The translations under genes were made by a program, and so were the position numbers. Positions 9,945 through 20,650 of a stretch of DNA of 26,693 nucleotides are shown in pieces (the first letter of the stretch is position 1; every line of letters begins with the position of its first letter). Source of the DNA: Welwitschia mirabilis. Lineage: Eukaryota > Gnetophyta > Gnetopsida > Welwitschiales. Under the pieces are notes generated by a model. It was not told where the DNA came from. It did no database searches and worked only from the letters and a program-made list of their open reading frames with translations. The DNA is taken from the NCBI GenBank assembly GCA_051453625.1, contig JBOZIK010000001.1:188041186-188067878 (forward strand), given 5' to 3'.

Positions 9945-10515
9945 ATTGAAATTTTTAAAAAAGTTAAAGTTAATAATCCCCTCTTAGAACTTATTAATAA
10001 AATATCCTCTCATGCCAAAATTTTCAAGTATTTATGCATAGTTAAAAGTAGAATAAATAGGAAGATTAGAGATTTTATATTCTAAGAAATGAGTTTCATC
10101 ATTCAAAATTAAATCCCTTCAAAATATAAATATCTTGGAAGTATATCTATTTCAATTACTATTAGATATAATTGCATTAAGTAAGCCTTATTATATTTAA
10201 AAGATACTATTAATATTTTAGATTATTGCATCTCTAAGAAACTTGGCTTAAATGGACTAAAATGTACTAAACACTAACTAAAATAGTAAACACCTCTATG
10301 AAGCAACCTTTAAGTGTAATGAAGGTATCATTATTTGGGTGGATATTTCTTACTTTCCTATGGATTTTGTAGTTTTATAAATGGAGGATACAGTTAATCA
10401 TATAATCCTTGTAATCTTAAGAAGATCTTTTCTTTTAGAAACATAAGTATTCAATTAAACATCTTTCATGCTCTAAAACAATCTTGAAGTGATGATATCT
10501 AAGAACACATTGACA
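9945..10515 (+). pseudogene. Pre-protease and aspartic protease pseudogene
   Basis: IEIFKKVKVNNPLLELINKI followed by SSHAKIFKYLC (9945-10040) is the typical FKKVQVNxPLLDxIxxxPxYAKFLKDLC segment just upstream of the protease in Athila/Tat-type polyproteins. EMSFIIQN, stop, IPSKYKYLGS (10087 on) corresponds to the conserved QNKxPPKxKDPGS. LKDTINILDYCISKKLGLNG (10198-10257) occupies the position of the catalytic LGASVNLLPYSVYxxLGL segment, with the active-site D-L/S-G-A lost. EGIIIWVDISYFPMDFVVL (10321-10377), then DTVNHIILVILRRSFLLET (10387-10443), is the VPIILGRPFLAT flap region. SIQLNIFHALKQS (from about 10448) closes the block. Frames change between blocks and stops occur, so it is non-functional. 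Confidence 0.88.
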
Positions 10516-10619
10516 TGCTAGAAACAACTCTTTTGATCTTGAATCATCTTCTTATAAGCAAAACATTTTCACTTAATTTTTTCATAGTTGGAACATGATT
10601 CATTTATAAACTTAGATGA

Positions 10620-10860
10620 TAAGTTTTTTTAAGCTATATCCACTCTTAAAAATCTTAAGTATGCCTTTTTAGATAAAAATTTAATCTTTCTAGTGGATAT
10701 TAGCTCAGACTTACCCATATCTAAAGAGAGTATCTTACTAGACCTATTAGGGAAGTATAAAAAAGCTATATGTTTGATTATTTTTTTTTAAACATAGATA
10801 CTAGTATTTTCATGCATCTTATTTACTTTAATAAAGGTTATATACCCACTGTTAAACCTT
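10620..10860 (+). pseudogene. Start of pol (protease-RT connection), truncated
   Basis: LKNLKYAFLDKNLIFLVDIS and LLDLLGKYKKAI (10644-10770) match the ELKPLPxHLKYAFLG...LLxVLRxHKxAIGW segment that precedes reverse transcriptase in this lineage. DTSIFMHLIYF and GYIPTVKP (to 10857) match ISPSICMHxIxLE...KPVxQPQRRLNP. The reverse transcriptase catalytic core (xxDD box), RNase H and integrase are not found after this, so the rest of pol has been deleted or has decayed beyond recognition. Confidence 0.75.
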
Positions 10861-10865
10861 AAATT

Positions 10866-11069
10866 TTGGACTCTTATGTGAAAACCCTTTTTTATGAGTA
10901 TTTTATGTATGAGATGTCTGTTAAACTTTGCCTTAATAATATCAAATTTTTTCTTTTAAAATCTAATGATAAATGTTATTATGAAAAATATTTTAATTTT
11001 TGTCGTTATGTTATATTGCATTTATTTTATGATAAGCTATTTCAAGATGGTCAAATCCATATTCAATAA
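10866..11069 (+). other. Unassigned 67-codon frame after the pol stub
   Basis: Open frame starting MDSYVKTLFYEYFMYEMSVK, immediately downstream of the truncated pol. The peptide is Tyr/Phe/Lys-rich, as expected of AT-rich DNA. I could not align it with RT, RNase H or integrase. It may be a remnant of the region 3' of pol, or chance. Confidence 0.2.
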
Positions 11070-11780
11070 AATATGAGCTACCTAATAGTGTTTTTTATAG
11101 AAAATGTTATAGACCATTACCTATTTAAAGTGATCAATTAACCATCACTTCTACCTTCATATAGGTTCATAAGACTAACTAATGATCCACCTTGTTCATC
11201 TTCTTATGAATTCATAAGACTTAAGAATTCTAGTTAATGGCCATTTTCAAGAAATCAATAATCAAGTGATCTTCATTTTTTTCAAAGTTTTGGTAGTAAC
11301 TTTATGATCTCTTTCTTTTTAAGAGAAATTTATTTTTATTTTTGAAGACTTTATTAAAGTTTTCACTCATTTCAACTTTCTAACATGGAAAATTCTAAGG
11401 AAAAGATGGGTTTTTTTTGCTTTCGTGATGTAACGTTTCTTCAACCATTTCTATGAAATGAGTTTGCTCCTTAATTAGGATAATGAACCAATGACCCTTT
11501 TGTGCTAATGAAAAATTCTTGTAAATATTCTTAAAGTTATAAGAACATTATTTTTTAATCGTTATTTTTATCTATGTTAATCAACTACATGAGGGCTATG
11601 GACACCTACTAGCAATGTAGCTCTAATGATTTATTTATGGCACATTCAACTACATTAGACATAGAAATTATTACTATAAATGTAACACTAAAATATTAAT
11701 GAACAACATGTTAGATATCTTTAAAAAATTTCCATGATATAGAAATATCAATACACTTAAAAAATTAACTCATGAATGTA
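11070..11780 (+). mobile_element. 3' internal region of the Athila/Tat-like element, no domain readable
   Basis: Position between the pol stub and the purine tract implies the element's 3' internal part. No integrase or envelope-like domain is recognised; reading frames are short and broken. Confidence 0.4.
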
Positions 11781-11820
11781 GGAGGAAATTGGAAAGAAAT
11801 TAAAGTGAAATTGGGGAGAT
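11781..11820 (+). other. Candidate polypurine tract
   Basis: A purine-rich run (GGAGGAAATTGG...ATTGGGGAGAT) followed at once by GTGTTATCATGC. Plant polypurine tracts often look like TGGGGGAGA next to the TG of the 3' LTR. If correct, the following LTR begins near 11822. However, similarity to LTR copy 1 is only seen from about 12400, so either LTR copy 1 is 5' truncated or this tract is fortuitous. Confidence 0.4.
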
Positions 11821-12399
11821 GTGTTATCATGCTTGTTTTAATAAATTTTAATTTAAAACTTTTTAATACTACACTTAAGTGTTGTAAATTTACTCATCAA
11901 TACTTATTCTATCTTAATAATAGATAAAATAAATTCAAGAAAAATAAATATATAGACCATTAACTTCAATTTCACATGTTTCTTTTGTTCATAAGATGCA
12001 TGATAGGTTCATAATTTTACTTTTATCTAGTTCATTTCCCCATCACATTAATCATTTCATGCCATAAAACTCTATATTTCCCTTTATAAAAAAGCACACT
12101 AGAAAGTAAACATATGTTTTTAATAATATGATCTGTTTATTCATGTCTTTATCTAGGTTAAATCAATATTAATAGTTAATGAGACAACATAATTCAATGA
12201 CTAGAATTTTATCTCTTTTCTATAAATTCAAGCCTCAAGTTCACTAATTCAATTTAGCGATAGCGTTTTTTCATTCTTTATAATCCAGTTTCTTATTCAC
12301 CTATAATCTTATGTTTATTTTGAAAAGTTAATTGATGCCGCTAACTAAGCTCATTGGCATTACTGTTTATTTTTACACTCCCCATTTCTACTTCTTCTC

Positions 12400-13661
12400 A
12401 TTACATTTAATAATAAAATTAAAAATTAATATTTATTTTAAGTAATTGAGGATAATTTGGAATAATGAAATTTTAGTTTTCATGGTTTTATTGGTTTATC
12501 TAAATCTATGCTACTAAACTCACATAAAACTAACATTCTGCCTTTACCATTTAATTTTACAAGTTTCTAATAGGACATTAAAGCATTAACCAAAGACTAA
12601 GTTAGGAATTTATTAGAAAGCCAATGATGCCAGTTGGATTTAATGACAATGCTGGTCATGTTAAAAATCAAAATCTCTTATTTATGTTTTATGACCTTTG
12701 GTAGATTTCAGGATTTTTGAAATAATTAGTGAACTGATTTAAACTTGTCAACATAAGTTTTTAAAACCCTAATACTAACATTAATTTTAGGGCTATAAAA
12801 CGGTAGTTAGACCTTATTTAAATCATCTTTTAAATGGGCTATTTATTATTAATATTTTAAAATTAAAAGAAGCTCTAGATCTATCTAATTTCTAATTTCT
12901 TTTCATAGAAATGAACTAAACTTGAAGGATAGCATGACATATAAATATTTAGTTTAAATATTTAATTCATGTATATTCTACTCTATTATTATAATAAAAT
13001 ACTAATATTGCTTTAGTTTAGTTTTCTAAATTTAAGTGTGGATTTTTTTCACATTTGTATGCTTGATTTAGATTAAAGTATGTTAAGCTTTTTCATATTT
13101 CTAAGTGATTTTTTATGTGTTAATATTAGTCCACAATGTTCTATAATTTTATGTGTTTTTAAATTATCTCTTACTTTTCATGTTTATGAAGTAGTCCATG
13201 AGAGCTAGGGTAATATAGAATCTTCACCAACACCTCTGTGATAAATGATATTATGTCATCATGCTTGAGCTTTGATAAATTCTTGACATGGTTTCTCTAA
13301 ATTAATCATAGATAAATTCTATTGTTATTAAGATTCTTATCATTATTATTATCATCATGATAGATGATTAGGATTATTTCTAATTCCTCTCTTAATTTAT
13401 TAATCATTAATACTCTCTACTTTACAATACTAAATCTTTTTATGATAGTTATAAAAATTAATTTCATGCATGGTTTATTGTTTTATCTACTACATTTATC
13501 CTTTGAAAAATATAACACTCAAGCTATGCTTCAAATGAAGTCATTATTTTGGTTAAAGTTGAATTTAGCTTTGTCATATTTAGATTCCTAGGGTGATTTT
13601 GTTTGAATTCATAACATATATAGTGATATAAATTAGTAAAAACTAACTATGAATAGCTTTT
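12400..13661 (+). mobile_element. Athila/Tat-like LTR, second full copy
   Basis: Aligned by eye with 5000-6194. It contains a TATA box at 12793-12800, an AATAAA at 12993-12998 and ends just before the primer site at 13662. The left end may be as early as 11822 if the purine tract before it is real. Because it is followed by a primer site and leader rather than by flanking DNA, it serves as the 5' LTR of yet another copy, giving an LTR-internal-LTR-internal arrangement. A 75-codon frame at 13364-13591 lies inside the U5 part and is not considered a gene. Confidence 0.65.
12793..12800 (+). promoter_or_regulatory. LTR TATA box, second copy
   Basis: CTATAAAA, aligned with CTATAAAAGA at 5384. It follows a CCCTAATACTAACATTAATT segment that corresponds to CCCTAATTTTTGAG in copy 1. 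Confidence 0.6.
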
Positions 13662-13680
13662 TGGTGCCATTTCTAGTGAT
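13662..13680 (+). other. tRNA-Asp-type primer binding site, copy 3 (best preserved)
   Basis: TGGTGCCATTTCTAGTGAT differs from TGGCGCCGTTGCCGGGGAT by a few substitutions, mostly transitions, and continues AATGACATGGTAGCTATAGT, the usual sequence after this site in Athila/Tat elements. Confidence 0.75.
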
Positions 13681-14297
13681 AATGACATGGTAGCTATAGT
13701 GAGGCATATATAAAGATGTTTATTTTTCCTCTTTTATTTTCCTACTCTTTTTATTTTTTCTTCTAGTTATATTAGTCCTATTTTGGTGCTCTTTATTTAC
13801 TTTACTGTAACTTTTTAGTTATATCGATCCATTTCTAGTATGTTATTTTTATCTTTATTTATTTCTACTATAATTTTTCTTTTATATTGTTCCTCTTCTA
13901 ATACCTTTTTTCCCTTATTTTATTTTATATTTCTCTTTCCATTGGATGGTTTTGATTCCTTTTTAGTGAGACTTGAACTAGTCCTTTGTCTTTTTCCTTT
14001 TCTTTATTTTTGTTTTATTTTAACATAGTTTTCTTTTCTTTACTTAATCCTTTTATTATAACTTATTAAAATTGGTATATCAAGTATTCTATATAGGGAT
14101 AATTAAGTTTCTGTATGTTTTCTGAAGAGAAGAATTTCTATTTTCTTCTTGCTTATTTTCTTCTTATTCTTTCTTCCCCTTTCATAGGTTCTAAAGATGT
14201 TGAAGAAAATGATCAAAAAAATTTCTTATAGGATTCTTATTTTTATTTCAAAATTTTAATTTTTGTACTTTTTTTTTCATAGTAATTTTTGCATTTA
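13681..14297 (+). mobile_element. Leader of a second Athila/Tat-like copy, cut by the Tekay-like element
   Basis: Collinear with 7284-7880, then stops at 14297 where an LTR starts (TGTTATATCC). No gag follows, and the leader does not resume after 19800, so the element was truncated rather than simply interrupted. A T-rich open frame at 13840-14028 is composition-driven. Confidence 0.6.
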
Positions 14298-14914
14298 TGT
14301 TATATCCAAATTTTAAAGGTATAAGGGTTTAGCCCAATTTTTAGTGAAAACTAAATGAAAAAATTTTATCTTATAGGATCCACTAAGATAATTTAATTAA
14401 TAGTTTTTTTATTTATTAGCATGTTATTATTTGAGATTTAATTCATTACTTATTATGGAAACTTATTGTGCTATAATTATCAATTTACTGTTTTCCTTTG
14501 TTGTAACTGCTATAATTAATGATATCCATTGTAATTTGATTTATTTTATTTCTTGCTTAATTTTATAAAATGATAAAGAATCTATTGAATTATAACTAAT
14601 GCAATCAATAATATGGATTGTGACTAGCTTTATTCCCTTATATTCTTACTTTTGGAAATGCCAAGAAGTTATTAAATATGCAACTATTATAATGATGATT
14701 GTTGCACCTTATTCATGAATATTATTTACTCACTTTGGCCATAAACTATTATAATTTATTTTGCACCTATTATTATTATGATGAAATATTGATTATACAT
14801 AGAGGTTAATGTAAAGTAATAATTAGGGATTGTGGAATCATAATCAATTTCCCAAGCATGATAATTTTGTATCTTTTAATATTTTTAATATCTTTTTTAA
14901 TTTCTTAATCTTAT

Positions 14915-14923
14915 TATAAATAG
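14915..14923 (+). promoter_or_regulatory. TATA box of the Tekay-like 5' LTR
   Basis: TATAAATAG, identical in sequence and relative position to 18119-18127 in the partner LTR. Confidence 0.65.
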
Positions 14924-15388
14924 AATACTTTATTCCTTCATCTTATCCTTTTGAAAACCTTCTAGTCTTGAAATTTTAGATATGTTTGATCTTGGATTCT
15001 TTGAAGTTTTTGAATCTTGAGGAGTAGAAATGTTAAGGCTTGAAAATCTTCATCTCAAAATATAGGTATGATCCTATGTATTTTTTGAATCTCTTGTATG
15101 ATTCTTATCATCATCTTGTTCACATTTTAAATGATTCAAAATCTTTCATTGTGTATCTTGACTTGTGCATAGTTTAAACTTGTTCTTATATGATTATAAT
15201 TTATATTTTAGAAATTTTGGATGAATCTTACCTTCATATATGATTGAACATGCTATTTTTATTTCCATGTTTTGTGAATGCTTTTGGTTCTTAACAAGTT
15301 AAACTCATAAATATAAATCTTTCTCACTTGATGTTAAAAACATATCTTCTAAAGTTACCAAGTTTTCTTTAAATAAATAAAAATTTAG

Positions 15389-15656
15389 AAATTATTGACA
15401 TGAGGTAGTGGAACATGAAAAACCAGAAATCATTGAAATGAAGTAGTAATAATTGAATATCCATATATTACTAACATGAGGTAGTGGAAATTAAGAAGGA
15501 ATAAAAAGAAGAAATCATCAACATGAGGTAATGGTAAGTGAAAATCCACAGGTTGCCAAACTGAGGCATTAGAAATAAAAATTAATCAAAAAATAAGATC
15601 ATTAATGTGAGCTAGTCATAAGTGAAAATCTATACATTACTAACACGAGCTAGTGG
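15389..15656 (+). repeat. Seven-unit subrepeat array in the 5' LTR
   Basis: Units resembling ATTACTAACATGAGGTAGTG recur at about 15391, 15431, 15465, 15515, 15553, 15599 and 15635, spaced 35-50 bp, some alternating ATTACTAAC and ATCATTGAT starts. The partner LTR has the same number of units. Confidence 0.7.
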
Positions 15657-16833
15657 AATATATATTACGAAATATTTTATATAAATATTATCTAAATTCT
15701 TCTTATGTCTTAAGGATTTTGTCTTAATTTGTTTCTTTCTCAAGCCATATAGGGGATTGTAAAGATTTTAATACTTCCATATCATATTTTTTTTTTTGTA
15801 GATCCAAATGCTAACATGGATTCTAGCCATTAATAAAGAAATACTTATTGCTATTAGTTTGAGTTATTTTTTTCTTTCTTGTAAATTTTATGCTTAATGT
15901 ATCTGTAGTTTGTATTAAGACTAGATTGGTAAACTAGCTCTTATGTTTTAAATTATGAACCTATATTATTATTATTGAAAGTTTTTTATGACTATTATAT
16001 AAACATTATAACTCCCCATTAGTTTATTAATCTATTTTGTATTATGATATAGATTAAGTCTAATATTATTAGTTATGTTTATGTATTTTTTCTCATTATG
16101 TTGCTATCATAAATATTTTCAACTAGGTGTTCTTATTATTATTATAAAATATGTACTTTATATAGTATCTAAATTCTTGATATTCATCTATCTCTATTAA
16201 ATTTATTTTAATAGCTATAAATTAAGTGTTAGCAAAAAAATATTATTATTTAGATAAGTTATAAACATTTCCTTATATCTATTTTCCTTTCAAAATTTGA
16301 TTGGATTGTATTATTGATAAATCTTATAGGGCTTTACTTTAGCATTTAAATTAAAAAACGTATCAATAATAAGTTTATTATCCATTACTTATTCTCAACA
16401 ATTATTTTATTCAAGGCTAATATTACTTTCTTTCTACTATAATTTGGCTTGAGAGCTTTGTTTAGTTAGTAGATTTATACAAAATTCAAGTTCCTTTTCC
16501 ATCATAAATTAGCATAAGCATTATATTTTCTTTGGAATAAGTTCTCATATTAATTGAATAGAAAAATTTACATTTTAACTATAAGTCTTGAAACTTTATA
16601 TTTTAACTATTAGAGAATTTCTTTAAGCCTAAATTTTTGTGCTACCTTATTTTTATATTACATCCTATATTATGGAACTATTTTAATATGAACATTGCAT
16701 TTCAAACAAAACATAATTTTAAGCTCTACATAAACCTATTAATTAATCTTGAACATCACATTTATATTTACAAGTGAATTACTTTTTGGCTACAAAAATG
16801 TCAATGTTATATTTTAGTATTAGATCCTAGGTT

Positions 16834-17560
16834 GTAATAATAGGATTTAGTAAAACTTTGATAGATCATTTAGTATTAGTTGAATTTACTTATAATAATA
16901 GGTATCAAGGAAACATTGTATGTTTATCTTTTTAAGCTCCTTATGAAAGGATTTGCAGAACCCTAATATCTCAGTTTAATGCTTTTAATAAAAAAATATC
17001 TAAAGGATTTCTTCTATTCAAGAATTAGAAGATAAGATTAAGTTGACAAGGTAAAGGTTACATATGGTGAAAGATATGCAAGGGAAATATGCAAAGAGAA
17101 AAATAAGCCAAATAGAATTTCAAGAACAATATCATATATTTCTTAAAGTGTCACCATTTATAGAAATTTTTCAATGTGGCAAGAAAGATAAACTAGTATT
17201 AATATTCATAAGACCTTATCATAGAATTAAAAAAGTAGAATATATGGCTTATCATTTGGACCTACATCCATAATTTGCCATGATTTATAATGTTTTTTAT
17301 ATTTCCTTATTGCAAAGGTATATTTCCGATATACAAAAAAACATTCAAATTAAATAAGTGGACATTTATCTAGATTATATATTAAATTAATCAAATTATA
17401 CTTTTGTCTTAGAGTAAAGTTATTCTTAGAGTAAGAGAAATTTAGCTTTATAACTTGCAATGGTTAGAACAAGAAAAATCATAAGCTACCTAGAAATCTA
17501 AAACAAATGTTTTGTGGTATGAACCTAAGATTTTTATTTAATTTTCTAGGAGGAAACATT
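16834..17560 (+). pseudogene. Integrase C-terminal pseudogene of a chromovirus (Tekay/Del-like)
   Basis: DHLVLVEFTYNNRYQGNI (16864-16917) is the end of the integrase core, normally WDxHLPLVEFAYNNSYQxSI; the frame is open from 16834. APYERICRTLISQF (about 16935-16976) follows as the APYEALYGRxCR block. 17064-17273 is an open stretch: MVKDMQGKYAKRK...QEQYHIFLKVSPF...GKKDKLVLIFIRPYHRIKKV...AYHLDLHP, the classic DHVFLKVSPxxGxxxFGKKGKLSPRxIGPYEILxRxGxVAYxLxLPP region (GPY/F module, with Gly to Arg). Downstream, LLQRYISDI (about 17306-17332) corresponds to MLRKYxxDP, and MNLRFLFNFLGGN (about 17519-17558) to the MxxxYPxLF end that precedes the polypurine tract. Gag, protease, RT, RNase H and the N-terminal integrase are missing from this element. 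Confidence 0.88.
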
Positions 17561-17562
17561 TT

Positions 17563-17575
17563 AAGGGAAAGAAAA
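17563..17575 (+). other. Polypurine tract of the Tekay-like element
   Basis: AAGGGAAAGAAAA lies directly before the start of the 3' LTR at 17576 and directly after the integrase tail, as expected. Confidence 0.65.
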
Positions 17576-18118
17576 TTTCACATCTAGATTTTTGAAGGCC
17601 TAGTGATTTAACCCAAATAGTTAAATAAAAATAACTTTTATCTTGTGGAATTTACTAAGTTGATTTAGTTATTATATTATTTATTTATTAGCATATTATT
17701 ATTTTAAATGTAATTATTTACTTTATTGATAAAAATTTATTATACTATAATTATTATTTTAAATACTTATTTTGTTATGATTACTATAATTAATGATATG
17801 TAGTGTGGTTGATTTTATTCCATTTCTTTTTTAATTTGTAAAATATCAAAGAATCTATTGAATTAGCATTGCTATAATTAATGATATGCATTATGTTTGA
17901 ATTTGTTCCATTATATGTTTATTTTGGAAAATTCCAAAAACTTACTAAATATCCAACCATTACAAGGATTATTAATGCATCTTACTCATTGATGTTATTT
18001 TGATAGCCACATAAAGTAATGATTAGGGTTGATGGAATCATAAACATTTTTCCATGAATAGTAGTAGCTTATGTATCTCTTAAAATTATTAGTACATTAT
18101 GAAATTTCATCATATCAT

Positions 18119-18127
18119 TATAAATAG
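18119..18127 (+). promoter_or_regulatory. TATA box of the Tekay-like 3' LTR
   Basis: TATAAATAG, same position as in the 5' LTR. Confidence 0.65.
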
Positions 18128-18580
18128 TATCTCTTTTTTTTAGTATTATTTTATTTAAGATTTTCTAGTCTTAGAATATTGAAGATATTTTATCATAAAG
18201 TCTTTAGTCTTTATATCTTGAGAATTACCTATCTTCAAGCTTAAAAATCTTCATCTCAAAATATAGGTATGGTCCTGAGTACTCCTTGAATATCCTATAT
18301 ATATTTATCATCATCTTATTCACCTTTTACATGGTTTAACATCTTCTTTATGTATCTTGATTTGTGCTTAATTTAAACTTGTCCTTGTATTAGTATAATC
18401 CTTGTTCAAAAAAATTTATATACATCTTTCTTTCAATTATGGTTTAACATGCTATTGATGTTCTATAAATGCTTTTTGATACTTGATAAGTTAAACTTGT
18501 AAACATAAATCTTACTCTCTTAATGTTAAATGCATGTCTTCTAAAATCTTTAAGTATTTTTTAAATAAATAAAAATAAAT

Positions 18581-18835
18581 TAATCACCCATATGAAATAG
18601 TGGAATATGAAAAATTATAGATCATTGATGTGAGGACATGGTAAGTAAAAATTCATAGATCATTGACATAAGGTAGTAGAAAAACAAATAAACTATTGAT
18701 GTGAGATAGTGCTAAGAGAAAATCCATAGATTACTAATATGAGGTACTAGAAATAGGAAAAACAAATAAATAATAGATCATCGATGTGAGTTAGTAGTAA
18801 GGAATAATCCATATATTACTAAGATAAGGTAGTGG
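18581..18835 (+). repeat. Seven-unit subrepeat array in the 3' LTR
   Basis: Units at about 18583, 18622, 18657, 18691, 18730, 18777 and 18814, resembling ATCATTGATGTGAGGTAGTG, collinear with the array of the 5' LTR. Confidence 0.7.
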
Positions 18836-19800
18836 TATATATAATTGTAAATTATTTTATATAACTAGTTTATCAAATTTCAATTTCATGATTACTAAAT
18901 TCAAGATAAGTTAAAGTATTCTCTTTATCTCATCTCAATTATTCCTGTGTATTGGAAATTCTACCTTAATTGTTTTATTTCTTAGGTTTACTAAGGATTC
19001 TCAAGATGGCATAGCTCTCATACAATATTATTTGTAGAGGCTCAAATGTTGGCATGGATGTTGGACATAGATAAATAAATTCTTGCTACTATTAGATTGA
19101 GATATTTTTATTATTTATATTTTCTTTTATTTTTAATGTATTCGCACTTTCTATTAGGACTAGATGTATTAACTTGCTTTGATGTTTTTAACATGTAAAG
19201 CTATATTCTTACCATTGCAAGCTTTCTATGACTATTATATACATAGTATAACTTCCTTATTATTTGGTTAATCTATTTTATATTAACTTATATATTGAGT
19301 CTAATGGTTAATAGTTACATTTTTGGACTTTTTTCACTATGTTTTCATCATAAATATTTTTAAGTAGATCTTGTTATTGCTATTGTAAAATATGTATTTT
19401 ACATAGAGATTAAATTCTTAGCATTTTTCTTTCTATTAAATATATTTAAATAGCTATGAATTAGGCCTTCACACAAAATTTTAATTATTTATATAAGTTA
19501 TGAATATTTCCTTGTATCTTTGATTTTTTCATTTAAAACATGGTGCTTTTATATTCTTGATAAATTGTATAGGATTTTAACTTAGTATGCAAATTAAGAA
19601 ACTTATTAGTAATAAATTTCTTAGTCATTACTTATTCTTAACTATGATTTTAGGTAGGGCTAACATTATTTGCTTTTCACTATAATTGTCTTGAGAGCTT
19701 TACCTAGTTGATAGTTTTATATGAAATCTAAGTCATTTTTCCATTGCAAATCAACATAAGTGTTATATTTCTACTTGGAAGAACTTTTTATATTATTTAA

Positions 19801-20650
19801 GAAGAAAACTTGAGGATTGTTAAACTCAGAGGGAAGGGGTGAATGTGGTCTATCAAAAATCAATTTCACTATAAAAATTAAAACTATATAATGAATACCT
19901 TACTAGGATAACATGGTTCCCCAACATGGGTATGCCAACACATAGTGGATAGCCTCCTTTCATACTTCTAAATATTCTTAACCTATAAAGAATAATGGTT
20001 TAAAGCATAATCATGCTTACATATGAAAATAAGAAAATTTTCATAAGGAATCACTTTCTTGTCATTATGGATAACCAACAATATAATACTTAAAATATGC
20101 TCACAAGTACTAACATGATGTCAGACGATCTTCATAAGCCAGCAACCTCTTCTTCTCAAGGACATCAAAGATACAATTATAAAACATGCTCACAAGATCT
20201 TACAAAAAAACACTCATATAAGGATTATTGTATAATATGGAACCCTAGTAAGGGATCCTTAGCTTTGATAATGAAAAATTAATTATACAAAAATATTCAA
20301 GAATATGATATTATAATAATTTAAGTACCAAAAAAATCATGACAATAAATAAATGAATAAGTTTAAATAATGTGTATTTAAAGAAGAACTTAAGTTCTTT
20401 CTCATTATTATCACCCATAAGTGTTAAAGAATAATGTAATGTTATAGGATCCAATGAATAAATGATGTAGTCACTTGATGGTTCCTTGAAAATAATAATT
20501 GGATACTTTGTAAGTAGATCCAATCACTTTTACATTCATGTTTATGTTTTAGATTCATAAGATCTATTCCTTTCATCATACCTTTATATCTTTTGATGAT
20601 TTTCTAGCTACTTGACTTTAAAATTAGATGTTTGAACTTTGTAACCACTA
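19801..20650. other. Unassigned AT-rich repeat-like region
   Basis: It begins with AGAGGGAAGGGGTGAATGTG followed by A/T-rich sequence, a style of sequence common in plant repeats. A 61-codon plus-strand frame (20097-20282) reads ...MMSDDLHKPATSSSQGHQRY..., which I do not recognise, and a 70-codon minus-strand frame (20311-20523) has no family features. No gene is called. Confidence 0.4.

Larger units (their letters stand above)
14298..16550 (+). mobile_element. Tekay/Del-like 5' LTR (about 2.25 kb)
   Basis: Aligns along its length with 17576-19800. It starts TGTTATATCCAAATTTTAAA, compared with TTTCACATCTAGATTTTTGA in the partner; both look derived from TGTCACATCC-type chromovirus LTR starts. 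It carries a TATA box at 14915, a conserved block at 15043-15070, a seven-unit subrepeat array at 15389-15656 and a pyrimidine tract ending TTTTTGTAG at 15801. The right end is placed near 16550, where alignment with the partner stops; no primer site is recognisable after it. Confidence 0.75.
17576..19800 (+). mobile_element. Tekay/Del-like 3' LTR
   Basis: Partner of 14298-16550. The first base pair has changed from TG to TT (TTTCACATCT). It retains TATAAATAG (18119), the conserved block (18244-18271), the subrepeat array (18581-18835) and TTTGTAGAGGCTCAAATG (about 19031), which resembles a segment common in Tekay LTRs. The end is near 19800; a possible 5 bp target duplication (ATTTA at 14293 and 19795) is too AT-rich to trust. 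Confidence 0.75.

Noticed and set aside
14293-19799. ATTTA as a 5 bp target-site duplication of the Tekay-like element
   Set aside because: Such a string is expected by chance in this AT-rich sequence, and the right LTR end is uncertain.
20256-20272. Minus-strand TTATCAAAGCTAAGG as a primer site
   Set aside because: Similar to TGGTATCAGAGC but with several mismatches; no LTR or coding region supports it.
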